A stretch of 64,000 bases of DNA from CAIUGU01 sp040080215 (GTDB lineage: Bacteria; Pseudomonadota; Gammaproteobacteria; Steroidobacterales; Steroidobacteraceae). Positions 36,292-45,555 of the stretch are shown in pieces; the stretch's first letter is position 1; each line of letters opens with the position of its first letter. The notes under the pieces were generated by a model. The model saw only the letters and a list, made by a program, of their open reading frames with translations. It was not told the DNA's origin and did no database searches. The translations under genes and the position numbers were made by a program. Location: the NCBI GenBank assembly GCA_040080215.1, contig JBEBIT010000012.1, positions 1 through 64,000 of the forward strand. The letters are read 5' to 3'.

Positions 36292-37662
36292 ATGACCATG
36301 GTTGCCCGCAAGACGCATCACGCCGAACACGTTGCCCCGGCATTGACGGGGAAGACGGTGATTGCCGGTCTCGGCCGGACCGGTCTGTCGTGCGTCCGAT
36401 TCCTCAAGACCAGCGGTGTCGACTTCACCGTGACCGACAGCCGCGTGTCTCCGCCCGGCCTCGAGGTCGTGCAGTCGCTTCTTCCCGAACAGGCGATCCG
36501 GGTTGGGCAATTTGATCTGGCGCTCCTCGACGGAGCCGTGGAGATCATCGCCTCTCCCGGCATCTCGTTGCGCGAGCCCCTTTTCGTGGAAGCCGTGCGG
36601 CGCGGCATTCCCGTGGTCGGCGACATTGAACTATTTGCGCGAGCGGCCAAAGCACCGATCGTTGCGGTCACCGGCACCAACGGCAAGAGCACCGTGACAA
36701 CGCTTGTGGCGTTGATGACGCAGGCGACCGGACGGACTGCGCTGGCCGGTGGCAATCTCGGTCCGCCTGCACTCGAGCTGCTGGATCAGCCTGTCCCCGA
36801 CTGCTACGTCCTCGAACTGTCGAGCTATCAGCTCGAAACCACGATGAGCCTCGTGACGACGGCGGCGGCCGTGCTGAACGTCACGCCGGATCATATGGAT
36901 CGCTATGACTCGCTCGCGGACTACGCTGCGGCGAAGGCCCGCGTGCTCGCGGGTGCAGGAGCGGCAGTGATCAATCAGGATGATCCGATCGTGCGCGCCA
37001 TGCCGAAGGCGGGCCAGCGAATCCTCGGTTTCAGCCTCGAGGCGCCAGCTGACTTCTCGCTGGGTGACAAGGCTCGGGATCCCGTGCTGTTGCGCTTCGG
37101 CAAGCCCTTGGTCGCGATGTCCGAGCTCAAGATCGCGGGTCTACACAACGCGGCCAATGCACTCGCCGCATTCGCGATGCTTGAGGCGATGAATCTGCCG
37201 TTTGAGCCGGCTATCGAAGCGCTCATGCAGTTCAGGGGCTTGCCGCATCGGTCGCAGTGGGTCGCGGACGTCGCGGGTGTCCGCTATGTAGATGACTCGA
37301 AGGGCACCAACGTCGGCGCAACGCTGGCGGCTGTGGCCGGCATGCCGGGTTCCCTCGTCGTGATCGCAGGTGGCCAGGGCAAAGGACAGGATTTTTCGCC
37401 TCTGCAGCGGGCATTCCACAACAAGGTCCGGCACGCCGTGTTGATGGGGCAGGACGCAGCACAGCTAGCCGCCGCTCTGGACGGCATCTGCACGATCGAG
37501 TTCGCCAGGGACATGGACGAGGCTGTAGTGAAGTCCGCGAACGCCGCGCGCAGTGGCGAGTCCGTGTTGCTGTCGCCGGCTTGTGCCAGCCTCGACATGT
37601 TCCGTGACTATGGACATCGCGGCGATGCGTTTGCGGCTGCCGTCAGGAGACTTGCACCATGA
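36292..37662 (+). CDS. murD: UDP-MurNAc-L-alanine:D-glutamate ligase
   Basis: MurD adds the second stem residue, D-glutamate. The 456-residue product has an N-terminal Rossmann segment (VIAGLGRTGLSCVRFL), the P-loop GTNGKST (128-134), LELSSYQLETT, NVTPDHMDRY and YVDDSKGTNVGATLAA. It has an N-terminal extension of about 20 residues compared with E. coli MurD. It overlaps ftsW by 4 bp. Confidence 0.96.
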   Translation: MTMVARKTHHAEHVAPALTGKTVIAGLGRTGLSCVRFLKTSGVDFTVTDSRVSPPGLEVVQSLLPEQAIRVGQFDLALLDGAVEIIASPGISLREPLFVEAVRRGIPVVGDIELFARAAKAPIVAVTGTNGKSTVTTLVALMTQATGRTALAGGNLGPPALELLDQPVPDCYVLELSSYQLETTMSLVTTAAAVLNVTPDHMDRYDSLADYAAAKARVLAGAGAAVINQDDPIVRAMPKAGQRILGFSLEAPADFSLGDKARDPVLLRFGKPLVAMSELKIAGLHNAANALAAFAMLEAMNLPFEPAIEALMQFRGLPHRSQWVADVAGVRYVDDSKGTNVGATLAAVAGMPGSLVVIAGGQGKGQDFSPLQRAFHNKVRHAVLMGQDAAQLAAALDGICTIEFARDMDEAVVKSANAARSGESVLLSPACASLDMFRDYGHRGDAFAAAVRRLAP

Positions 37663-38843
37663 CCGCAGCAACACTGGCGTACGCACGGTCGACAGGACGC
37701 CCGCGCCGTTTCATGTTCGATCCGGTGCTGGTGCTCGTCGTCGCTGCGTTGCTCCTGGTCGGCCTCGTCATGGTCGCGTCGGCATCCATCGCGACGGCCG
37801 AACGCGAGTTCCACAATCCCTTCTACTATCTCGAGCGCCAGCTGTTTGCGGTCTGCCTCGGTCTCGTCGCTGCCGGCATCGCGATGCTGATCCCGTCATC
37901 GGTGTGGGAGCGGTTGGCCTTCCCGCTGCTGCTGCTGGCCTTCCTGCTGCTCGTGGCCGTGTTGATTCCGGGTGTCGGCTCAGAGATCAACGGCAGCCGT
38001 CGCTGGATTCCGCTCGGGGTCCTGAACCTGCAGATTTCGGAAGTCGCTCGCGTGTTGCTGCTGACCTATCTCGCAAGCTACATCGTGCGTTACCAGTCGG
38101 ACCTGAAGGATAGCCTCCAGGCTTTCCTGCGGCCGCTGGGTGTCCTGATGGCCGCAGCCTTGTTCCTGCTGCTGGAGCCCGATTTCGGCGCGACGACCGT
38201 ATTGATGGCCACGGGGCTCGGCATGCTGTTCCTCGCGGGCGTCAAGTTGCGTCACTTCTTTGCGCTCGTGGCCATCGCAGTGTGCGGCATGGGTGTCCTT
38301 GCGGTGACGTCCGCGTATCGACTGAAGCGGCTCACGTCGTTCCTCGATCCGTGGGCAGACCCGTTCAATTCCGGCTTCCAGCTTACCCAGTCGCTCATCG
38401 CAATTGGTCGTGGCGAGTACTTCGGTGTCGGGCTGGGTGGCAGCATCCAGAAGCTCTTCTATCTGCCTGAGGCGCACAACGACTTCGTCTTCGCCGTACT
38501 CGCGGAAGAGTTCGGCCTGGTCGGCGTGGTCATCACGCTCTCGCTGTTTCTCGTGCTGGTGGCTCGCACGTTCCACATCTCGAGGCTGGCGGCGCAGGCG
38601 GGCCTCACGTTCCAGGCCTATTGCGCGGCTTCCTTCGGCATCTGGGCCGGTGTCCAGGCCTTCATCAACATCGGCGTGAACATGGGCCTGCTGCCGACCA
38701 AGGGACTGACGTTGCCGCTGCTGTCATACGGTGGCTCCAGCCTGATGGTGACGCTCGGTTGGCTCGGGATGATCATGCGCATCGCCCATGAGGCCAGTCT
38801 TGCCGGCCGCTCTGCGGTATCGCGCAAGGAGCGGGCACCATGA
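37659..38843 (+). CDS. ftsW: Peptidoglycan glycosyltransferase FtsW
   Basis: FtsW is the SEDS glycan polymerase of the septum, paired with FtsI. The 394-residue protein has about ten membrane helices, the SEDS motifs NGSRRWIPLG and LLEPDFGATTVL with the catalytic-loop aspartate, and a C-terminal region LPTKGLTLPLLSYGGSS. It overlaps murD upstream and murG downstream by 4 bp each. Confidence 0.96.
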   Translation: MTAATLAYARSTGRPRRFMFDPVLVLVVAALLLVGLVMVASASIATAEREFHNPFYYLERQLFAVCLGLVAAGIAMLIPSSVWERLAFPLLLLAFLLLVAVLIPGVGSEINGSRRWIPLGVLNLQISEVARVLLLTYLASYIVRYQSDLKDSLQAFLRPLGVLMAAALFLLLEPDFGATTVLMATGLGMLFLAGVKLRHFFALVAIAVCGMGVLAVTSAYRLKRLTSFLDPWADPFNSGFQLTQSLIAIGRGEYFGVGLGGSIQKLFYLPEAHNDFVFAVLAEEFGLVGVVITLSLFLVLVARTFHISRLAAQAGLTFQAYCAASFGIWAGVQAFINIGVNMGLLPTKGLTLPLLSYGGSSLMVTLGWLGMIMRIAHEASLAGRSAVSRKERAP

Positions 38844-39931
38844 CGGCCCACACTGTGTTGATCATGGCTGGTGGCACCGGGGGACATGTCTTCCCGGCCC
38901 TGGCGGCTGCGCGCGTGTTGCGCGAGCGAGGCTTTGATGCGGTCTGGCTCGGCACTCATCGTGGGCTCGAAGCCAAGTTGGTGCCACCGCACCAGATTCC
39001 CATGGAGTGGATCTCGATCAGCGGGCTGCGGGGCAAGGGCCTGATGGCGCTGTTTGCCGCTCCGGTCAAGTTGCTGGTCGCCGTCAGGCAGAGCATCGCG
39101 GTGATTCGTCGTCGCCAGCCCGCGGTCGTATTGGGTGCCGGCGGCTTTGTTTCGGGCCCGGGTGGCATTGCCGCCTGGCTGACCGGGCGGCCGCTTGTCA
39201 TCCATGAGCAGAATGCCGTGGCCGGAATGACCAACCGGATTCTTGCGCGCTTTGCCAGTCGCGTGCTCGAAGGCTTCCCGAACAGCTTTCCCGGCAAGAT
39301 CCGAGCGGAGCATGTTGGCAACCCGGTGCGCCGCGAGATTACCGCGCTGCCAGCACCGGCGGAACGTTTCAACGGACGCACCGGAAAGCTGCGGCTCTTT
39401 GTATTCGGGGGCAGCCAGGGTGCTGCGAAGTTGAACGCGGCGTTGCCCGCGGCGTTGGCGCTGCTTGCCGAAGCCGAGCGGCCTGAGGTGCTGCATCAGG
39501 CAGGCGAACGCAATTTCGAACAGACCGTCGCGGCCTACGCTGAGCACGATGTGAAGGCCGACGTGCGGGCCTTCATTGACGACATGGCGGCCGCCTATGC
39601 CTGGGCGGATCTCGTCGTATGTCGGTCCGGCGCACTGACCGTGGCGGAAGTGGCTGCAGCAGGGATCGCGGCGCTTTTCATTCCGTTTGCGGCGGCTGTG
39701 GACGACCACCAGACACGCAATGCTGAGTTCCTCGTGAGCGCAGATGCAGGCAGGATCCTGCCCGAGCGTGAACTGATACCGGCGCGTCTGGCTGCGGAGC
39801 TTGGAGAACTGCTGGCTGGCGGCCGGCCGCGTCTTGCGGCGATGGCGGGGAACGCACGCCGTGTTGCCATCACGGATGCCGACGTGCGCCTCGCCGATGC
39901 GTGCATCGCGGCTGCCGGAGGTACGCGATGA
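38840..39931 (+). CDS. murG: Lipid II synthase MurG
   Basis: MurG adds GlcNAc to lipid I on the inner face of the membrane. The 363-residue GT28 enzyme shows IMAGGTGGHVFPALA at the start, GAGGFVSGPGGIAAW, IHEQNAVAGMTNR, FGGSQGAAKLN and CRSGALTVAEVAAAGIAALF in the C-terminal donor site. Confidence 0.97.
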   Translation: MTAHTVLIMAGGTGGHVFPALAAARVLRERGFDAVWLGTHRGLEAKLVPPHQIPMEWISISGLRGKGLMALFAAPVKLLVAVRQSIAVIRRRQPAVVLGAGGFVSGPGGIAAWLTGRPLVIHEQNAVAGMTNRILARFASRVLEGFPNSFPGKIRAEHVGNPVRREITALPAPAERFNGRTGKLRLFVFGGSQGAAKLNAALPAALALLAEAERPEVLHQAGERNFEQTVAAYAEHDVKADVRAFIDDMAAAYAWADLVVCRSGALTVAEVAAAGIAALFIPFAAAVDDHQTRNAEFLVSADAGRILPERELIPARLAAELGELLAGGRPRLAAMAGNARRVAITDADVRLADACIAAAGGTR

Positions 39932-41352
39932 CCCACCGCATGCGGCGCATCCATCGCATCCACATGGTCGGCATTGGCGGCAGCGGCATGGGCGGCATTG
40001 CCGAAGTGCTGCTGAATCTGGGCTATGCAGTGCAGGGCTCGGACCTGAAGCCGAATACGGTGACGCGCCGGCTTGAGTCGCTCGGTGCGCGGATCGTGAT
40101 GGGCCATGCCGCCGCCAACGTGCAGGGCGCCGATGTCGTTGTCGTCTCGAGCGCCGTGAACTCGACCAACCCGGAAGTCGTCGAGGCACACGCCCATCGC
40201 GTTCCGGTCGTGCAGCGCGCGGAAATGCTCGCGGAGTTGATGCGATTCCGCTTCGGTATCGCCATTGCCGGTACGCACGGCAAGACGACCACGACCAGCA
40301 TGGTCGCCAGCCTGCTCGCAGAGGGCGGCCTCGATCCGACATTCGTGATCGGTGGTCGTCTGAAGAGTGCAGGCACCAACGCGCGGCTCGGTACGGGTCG
40401 CTATCTCGTGGCCGAGGCCGACGAAAGCGATGCCTCGTTCATGCACCTGCAGCCGATGATCGCCATCGTCACGAACGTCGATGCCGACCACCTTGCCACC
40501 CACCAGGGTGATTTCGAGCGACTCAAGCAGAGCTTCATCGACTTCCTGCACAACCTGCCGTTCCACGGACTCGCCGTCGTGTGCGCGGATGACAAGGAGG
40601 TGGCTGCGTTGCTGCCCCGGATTGCAAGGCCGATGGTCACCTACGGCATCGAACAGGACGCTGACCTGCGCGCCATCAACATCGTGCGACATGGCATGCA
40701 GTCGACGTTCGATGTCGTCCGGCCGGGGCGCGACAAATCCCTGTCCATTCGCCTGAACCTGCCGGGCACGCACAACATCCTCAACGCGCTCGCTGCCATT
40801 GCCGTTGCCACGGATCTCGATGTCCCCGATGAGGCGATCCAGTCGGCCCTGGCGAATTTCCAGGGGATCGACCGGCGTCTGCAGCAGCTGGGCGACGTGC
40901 AGACCGACGCCGGGCGCGTCACGATCGTCGACGACTATGGCCACCATCCCACGGAGATTGCGGCAACACTCGAGGCGGTGCGTCAGGGATGGGCAGGTCG
41001 ACGCGTCGTGCTGGCCTTCCAGCCCCATCGCTATACGCGTACGCATGATCTCCTCGACGATTTCGCCCGCGTGCTGGCCACGGTGGACGCCCTCGTCGTG
41101 AGCGAAGTGTATGCCGCCGGCGAAGCCCCCATCGCGGGCGCCGATGCAAAGGCAATCTGCCGCGCGGTGCGCTCGCATGGGCGCGTGGAGCCTGTTTATC
41201 TCGACAAGATCGAGGAACTGGGCGAGGCGCTGAAGCGGATTGTCCACGATGGCGACGTCGTGGTCACCATGGGGGCTGGCAGCATCGGCGCCATTGCCGG
41301 CGAGCTGCCCGTCACGTTGCGCGCCACGGGCAAGGGGAGGCAGGGCCAATGA
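39928..41352 (+). CDS. murC: UDP-N-acetylmuramate:L-alanine ligase
   Basis: MurC adds L-alanine, the first stem residue. From ATG 39928 (in an ATGA with the murG stop) the product is 474 residues, with HMVGIGGSGMGGIAEVL near the start, IAGTHGKTTTTSMVA as P-loop and VDDYGHHPTEI as the third conserved motif. The open frame reaches 39901 inside murG but those residues are not family-like. Confidence 0.96.
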   Translation: MTHRMRRIHRIHMVGIGGSGMGGIAEVLLNLGYAVQGSDLKPNTVTRRLESLGARIVMGHAAANVQGADVVVVSSAVNSTNPEVVEAHAHRVPVVQRAEMLAELMRFRFGIAIAGTHGKTTTTSMVASLLAEGGLDPTFVIGGRLKSAGTNARLGTGRYLVAEADESDASFMHLQPMIAIVTNVDADHLATHQGDFERLKQSFIDFLHNLPFHGLAVVCADDKEVAALLPRIARPMVTYGIEQDADLRAINIVRHGMQSTFDVVRPGRDKSLSIRLNLPGTHNILNALAAIAVATDLDVPDEAIQSALANFQGIDRRLQQLGDVQTDAGRVTIVDDYGHHPTEIAATLEAVRQGWAGRRVVLAFQPHRYTRTHDLLDDFARVLATVDALVVSEVYAAGEAPIAGADAKAICRAVRSHGRVEPVYLDKIEELGEALKRIVHDGDVVVTMGAGSIGAIAGELPVTLRATGKGRQGQ

Positions 41353-42260
41353 ACGCCGTGTCGCTTCCACCGAACCTGAGTGCGCGCGTGCTCAAGAACG
41401 AGCCGATGTCGAAGCACACCTCCTGGCGGGTGGGTGGACCTGCCGACCTTTTCTTCAGGCCGCTCGATGCGAACGACCTCGCGGCCTTCCTGCAATCGCT
41501 CGACGCCGACATGCCGGTGGTGTGGGTAGGGCTCGGCAGCAATCTTCTCGTTCGCGATGGCGGATTGCGTGCCGCCGTGATCGAGACGTTCGGCGCGTTC
41601 GGTGAGCTTGACCGATTGAACCAGACCGACGTACACGTTGGTGCCGGTGTCTCCTGCGCGAAGCTTGCGAAGCAGTGCGTGCGCTGGGGCCTTGGTCCCG
41701 CCGAGTTCTTTGCGGGAATTCCGGGAACCATGGGGGGTGCGCTGGCAATGAATGCCGGCGCCTTCGGCGGGGAGACGTGGCCGCATGTCGTTGAAGTCGA
41801 CACCATCAATCGCAAGGGCAAGCGCCAGCGCCGTCCCGCGAGCGACTACCGCCCAAGCTATCGGCACCTCGAGGGGCCGGAAGGCGAATGGTTCCTGGGG
41901 TGCAAGCTGCGCTTCGAAGCCCGTCGCGACGCCAATGAGAACGAGATCCGGCGGCTCCTTGCGCGCCGGAAGGAAACCCAGCCGATCGGCGAGTTGTCGT
42001 GTGGCTCCGTCTTCACGAACCCGGAAGGCGATCACGCCGCGCGGCTGATTGAAGCGGCCGGACTCAAGGGCCATCGCATCGGCGGCGCGCAGGTCTCCGA
42101 GAAGCATGCCAATTTCATCATCAACGAGGGCAACTCGACCGCCGCCGACCTCGAGCAGCTGATCGAGCACGTCCGCAAGACGGTGGAGGCGGTACACGGC
42201 ATCCGTCTGCACCCGGAAGTGCGCATCGTCGGAGAGCCGCTGTTGGAGCGCCCGGCATGA
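41349..42260 (+). CDS. murB: UDP-N-acetylenolpyruvoylglucosamine reductase
   Basis: MurB reduces the enolpyruvate of the MurA product with NADPH and FAD to give UDP-MurNAc. The 303-residue enzyme has SWRVGGPADLFF, LGSNLLVRDGG, the catalytic-region FFAGIPGTMGGALAMNAGA, YRPSYRH (the short type I or II loop form) and CGSVFTNP. It overlaps murC and ddl by 4 bp each. Confidence 0.96.
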   Translation: MNAVSLPPNLSARVLKNEPMSKHTSWRVGGPADLFFRPLDANDLAAFLQSLDADMPVVWVGLGSNLLVRDGGLRAAVIETFGAFGELDRLNQTDVHVGAGVSCAKLAKQCVRWGLGPAEFFAGIPGTMGGALAMNAGAFGGETWPHVVEVDTINRKGKRQRRPASDYRPSYRHLEGPEGEWFLGCKLRFEARRDANENEIRRLLARRKETQPIGELSCGSVFTNPEGDHAARLIEAAGLKGHRIGGAQVSEKHANFIINEGNSTAADLEQLIEHVRKTVEAVHGIRLHPEVRIVGEPLLERPA

Positions 42261-43207
42261 GCCGCCTGATCACCAATCCTGCCGCGTTCGGTCGCGTAGC
42301 GGTCCTCATGGGCGGTACGTCGTCGGAGCGCGAGGTCTCGCTCAATTCCGGGGCCAACGTATTCGACGCACTGAAGCGCCAGGGCGTCGATGTACATGTC
42401 GTGGACGGCATCCCGGCGCTCTGCGAGGCGTTGACGCAGAAGAAGTTCGACCGCGTGTTCAACATCCTCCACGGCAATCGCGGTGGTGGTGAAGATGGCG
42501 TCTTGCAGGGACTGCTCGACGCGTTCGGCATTCCCTACACAGGGTCGGGCGTGCTCGGCTCGGCGCTGTCGATGGACAAGATCCGCACCAAGCAGGTGTG
42601 GCTGTCGTTGGGCCTGCCGACGCCGCGACACATTGCGCTGGCGCCTGGCGCGGACCTCCGTGCGGCGGCGCTGTCCCTTGGGCTACCCGTCATCGTCAAG
42701 CCGGCGAGCGAAGGCTCGAGCGTCGGTGTCAGCCGTGTATTCAAGGAAGCCGACTTGCCCGCAGCAGTGCAGACCGCGGAACGCTTCGGCGAGATGCTGA
42801 TGGAGGAACTGATCGTCGGCGACGAGTACACGGTGGGCATCCTCGGCACACAGGCGTTGCCCAGCATTCGCATCGTGCCTGCCGGCGAGTACTACGACTA
42901 TCACGCCAAGTACGTTGCCGAGGATACCCGCTACCTGTGTCCTGGCCTCGAGGGACAGGCCGAGGCGGAGATGCGGGACCTTGCGCTGCGGGCGTTCCAC
43001 GCGGCTGGCTGCAGCGGGTGGGGACGTGTCGACATCATTCGTTCGCGTGACGGACGCAATTTCCTGCTCGAGGTCAACACCGCCCCCGGCATGACGAGCC
43101 ATTCTCTGCTGCCCAAGGCCGCCAGGGAAACCGGCATCGAGTTCGACGACCTCGTGTGGATGATCCTCGAGAGCAGTTGTGGTTCGTCCAATGGAGGGCC
43201 GCGCTGA
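42257..43207 (+). CDS. ddl: D-alanine-D-alanine ligase
   Basis: Ddl joins two D-alanines for MurF. The 316-residue ATP-grasp protein has VAVLMGGTSSEREVSLNSG, FNILHGNRGGGEDGVLQG, YTGSGVLGSALSMDK, VIVKPASEGSSVGV and the metal-binding FLLEVNTAPGMTSHSL. In most relatives the HG motif reads HGxxGEDG; here it is HGNRGGGEDG. The stop overlaps ftsQ (TGATG). Confidence 0.96.
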   Translation: MSRLITNPAAFGRVAVLMGGTSSEREVSLNSGANVFDALKRQGVDVHVVDGIPALCEALTQKKFDRVFNILHGNRGGGEDGVLQGLLDAFGIPYTGSGVLGSALSMDKIRTKQVWLSLGLPTPRHIALAPGADLRAAALSLGLPVIVKPASEGSSVGVSRVFKEADLPAAVQTAERFGEMLMEELIVGDEYTVGILGTQALPSIRIVPAGEYYDYHAKYVAEDTRYLCPGLEGQAEAEMRDLALRAFHAAGCSGWGRVDIIRSRDGRNFLLEVNTAPGMTSHSLLPKAARETGIEFDDLVWMILESSCGSSNGGPR

Positions 43208-44049
43208 TGTTCGCGTTCCCGTCCCAGCGCAATCGCAATCGCAATCGACGCAAGGCCGCCGAGCCGCGGTTCCGCTTGCCGCAACTCGACTGGCGCCGAT
43301 TGGGAATGGCAGTCGTCGTTGTCGCGGGCACGGTTGCGATTCTCGGGCTGTTTTCGAGCCTGCTGGACCGGCCCGTGCAGCACGTCGCAGTCGAGGGCAA
43401 GTTCCAGCGCGTGGCGCCGGTGGAGATCGAGCAGGCCGTTGCGCCGTTTGCAGCTACCGGATTCCTGTCCATCGACCTCAAACGAGTGCGGCAGTCCCTG
43501 GAGAAAATCGCCTGGGTGGATCGCGCGCAAGTCGAGCGCAGCTGGCCGAACGGCCTTCGCGTGTTCATCACCGAACAGGTGCCCGCCGCGAAGTGGGGCG
43601 TCGATGGGCTGCTCAATACCCGCGGGGAGCTGTTCCTGCGTGATGCCCGCCACATGCCGCCCGAGTTGCCCCAACTCGATGGGCCGGAAGGCAGCGAAGC
43701 CGAAGTGGCAAAGCTCTATCTCGAGACCTACCCGCGACTGCTCGCCGTGGGCATGCGACTCGCGAAGGTCGAGCTCGATCCGCGGGGCGCGTGGGTGCTC
43801 GGGCTCGGCAACGGCGTCGTCGTGCGCCTGGGTCGCCAGGACGTGGCGCAGCGACTGGAACGATTCATTACCGTGGCGAGCCCGCTCGTCGCCACCCGCG
43901 CCGCAGACATCACCTATGTGGATCTGCGCTACAGCAATGGCTTTTCCGTCGGCTGGAATGCGGGGGTTGTCCCCGATGCGGCGACCGGCACTGCAACCGG
44001 CCCCGCACGCACCGTCCGCCGGCCTGAGGAAGTGAAACCTGATGTCTAG
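43207..44049 (+). CDS. ftsQ: Cell division protein FtsQ
   Basis: FtsQ recruits FtsB and FtsL to the septum. From ATG 43207 the product is 280 residues: a basic cytosolic tail (RNRNRNRRK), one membrane helix (about 35-58), a POTRA domain starting VQHVAVEGKFQRVAPVEIEQ, and the FtsQ beta domain. The start is set by overlap with the ddl stop; the frame stays open upstream inside ddl. The 3' end overlaps ftsA by 8 bp. Confidence 0.93.
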   Translation: MFAFPSQRNRNRNRRKAAEPRFRLPQLDWRRLGMAVVVVAGTVAILGLFSSLLDRPVQHVAVEGKFQRVAPVEIEQAVAPFAATGFLSIDLKRVRQSLEKIAWVDRAQVERSWPNGLRVFITEQVPAAKWGVDGLLNTRGELFLRDARHMPPELPQLDGPEGSEAEVAKLYLETYPRLLAVGMRLAKVELDPRGAWVLGLGNGVVVRLGRQDVAQRLERFITVASPLVATRAADITYVDLRYSNGFSVGWNAGVVPDAATGTATGPARTVRRPEEVKPDV

Positions 44050-45277
44050 AAAGAGCGACCGCAACCTGATCGTGGGGCTCGACATTGGCACCTCCAAGGT
44101 GGTGGCCATCGTCGGCGAGATTTCGAGCGACGGCGTCATCGAGGTGGTGGGCATCGGCTCGCATCCGTCGCGAGGCCTGAAGAAAGGCGTGGTGGTCAAC
44201 ATCGAATCCACCGTGCAGTCCATCCAGCGCGCCGTCGAGGAAGCCGAGCTGATGGCCGGGTGCGAGATTCATTCAGTCTACGCCGGCATCGCGGGCAGCC
44301 ATGTGCGCAGCCTCAACTCCCACGGCATCGTCGCGATCCGCAACAAGGAAGTGACGGCAGACGACGTGGACCGCGTGATCGATGCAGCCCGTGCCGTCGC
44401 GATCCCCGCCGACCAGAAGATCCTGCATATCCTGCCGCAGGAATTCATCATCGATAACCAGGAGGGCATCCGCGAGCCGATCGGCATGTCCGGGGTGAGG
44501 CTCGAGGCCAAGGTGCATATCGTGACGGGCGCGGAGAGCGCGGCGCAGAACATCGTCAAGTGCGTGCAGCGCTGCGGACTGTCTGTCGACGACGTCGTGC
44601 TCGAGCAGCTTGCTTCGAGCTACGCGGTGCTGGCCGAAGACGAGAAGGAGCTCGGCGTGTGCCTCGTGGACATTGGCGGCGGCACCACCGATATCGCCGT
44701 GTTCTCGGGCGGTGCGATCCGCCACACCGCGGTGATTCCGATTGCCGGCGACCAGGTCACCAACGACATTGCCGTGAGCCTGCGCACGCCGACGAACTTC
44801 GCCGAAGAAATCAAGATGAAGTATGCGTGCGCGCTGTCGCAGCTCGCGAACTCCGACGAGACGATCGAAGTGCCAAGTGTCGGCGACCGGCCTCCGCGCC
44901 GCCTTGCGCGGCAGACCCTCGCCGAGGTTGTCGAACCGCGGTACGAAGAACTTTTCGCGCTGATCCGCGAAGAGTTGCGCCGCTCTGGCTTCGAGGAAGT
45001 CATCGCGGCCGGCGTCGTGCTTACGGGCGGCAGCTCGAAGATGGAAGGGGCCGTGGAGCTCGCTGAAGAAGTGTTCCACATGCCCGTGCGTCTCGGCATC
45101 CCTCAGCACCTGACCGGCCTGGTCGAGGTCGTCCGCAACCCGATCCATGCGACCGGTGTGGGCCTGCTGTTGTACGGGCGGGAGAACTATCTGCGTGGCC
45201 GCCGGCCCTCGCCGTTGTCGGGCAACGTGCGCGGCCTGTTTGATCGCATGAAGGCGTGGTTCCAGGGGAGCTTTTAG
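44042..45277 (+). CDS. ftsA: Cell division protein FtsA
   Basis: FtsA is an actin-like ATPase that ties FtsZ filaments to the membrane. The 411-residue product has the phosphate-1 motif VGLDIGTSKVVAIV, the phosphate-2 motif CLVDIGGGTTDIAVF, the adenosine motif VLTGGSSKMEG, and a C-terminal amphipathic membrane-targeting helix (GLFDRMKAWFQGSF). ftsZ follows after 238 bp, an unusually long gap for this cluster. Confidence 0.97.
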   Translation: MSRKSDRNLIVGLDIGTSKVVAIVGEISSDGVIEVVGIGSHPSRGLKKGVVVNIESTVQSIQRAVEEAELMAGCEIHSVYAGIAGSHVRSLNSHGIVAIRNKEVTADDVDRVIDAARAVAIPADQKILHILPQEFIIDNQEGIREPIGMSGVRLEAKVHIVTGAESAAQNIVKCVQRCGLSVDDVVLEQLASSYAVLAEDEKELGVCLVDIGGGTTDIAVFSGGAIRHTAVIPIAGDQVTNDIAVSLRTPTNFAEEIKMKYACALSQLANSDETIEVPSVGDRPPRRLARQTLAEVVEPRYEELFALIREELRRSGFEEVIAAGVVLTGGSSKMEGAVELAEEVFHMPVRLGIPQHLTGLVEVVRNPIHATGVGLLLYGRENYLRGRRPSPLSGNVRGLFDRMKAWFQGSF

Positions 45278-45294
45278 ACAAGGAGGCGAGGCAA

Positions 45295-45555
45295 GTGGGC
45301 AAGAAGGGGAGCGAGGCGAAGGGCGGTTGGCTGGCGATGCACACGCGGGGCGCTGCACCTCCAGACGGATACCGGTGGGAGCGGACTGTGGAATGGGCCT
45401 TTGGTGAAGAGGCGAACTCCACAGTCCGGACCAGCCGGTGGCAGCAGGTCCAGAAGGGAAAGGGTTTCGATTTCACGGTTCAGGTTTTCAGTCTTAAGCA
45501 ACGAGGGGAACAGCAATGTTTGTACTGGCAGATTCCGAACATCAAGGCGCGGTAA
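45295..45555 (+). CDS. Possible 86-residue ORF between ftsA and ftsZ
   Basis: A GTG at 45295 lies 8 bp after a perfect AAGGAGG (45280-45286) and opens a frame to a stop at 45553-45555, overlapping the start of ftsZ by 40 bp. The product (start VGKKGSEAKGGWLAMHTRGA) is basic, tryptophan-containing and unlike any family I recognise; no membrane segment. It may be a real small division-cluster protein, a leader that sets ftsZ translation, or noncoding DNA with a chance ribosome site. Confidence 0.35.
   Translation: MGKKGSEAKGGWLAMHTRGAAPPDGYRWERTVEWAFGEEANSTVRTSRWQQVQKGKGFDFTVQVFSLKQRGEQQCLYWQIPNIKAR
45382..45428 (+). repeat. 11-bp perfect inverted repeat upstream of ftsZ
   Basis: CGGACTGTGGA (45382-45392) and TCCACAGTCCG (45418-45428) are exact reverse complements separated by 25 bases. 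In RNA they would form a stable hairpin about 90 nt before the ftsZ ATG; in DNA they could be a dimer binding site. No T-run follows, so it is not an obvious terminator. Confidence 0.75.
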
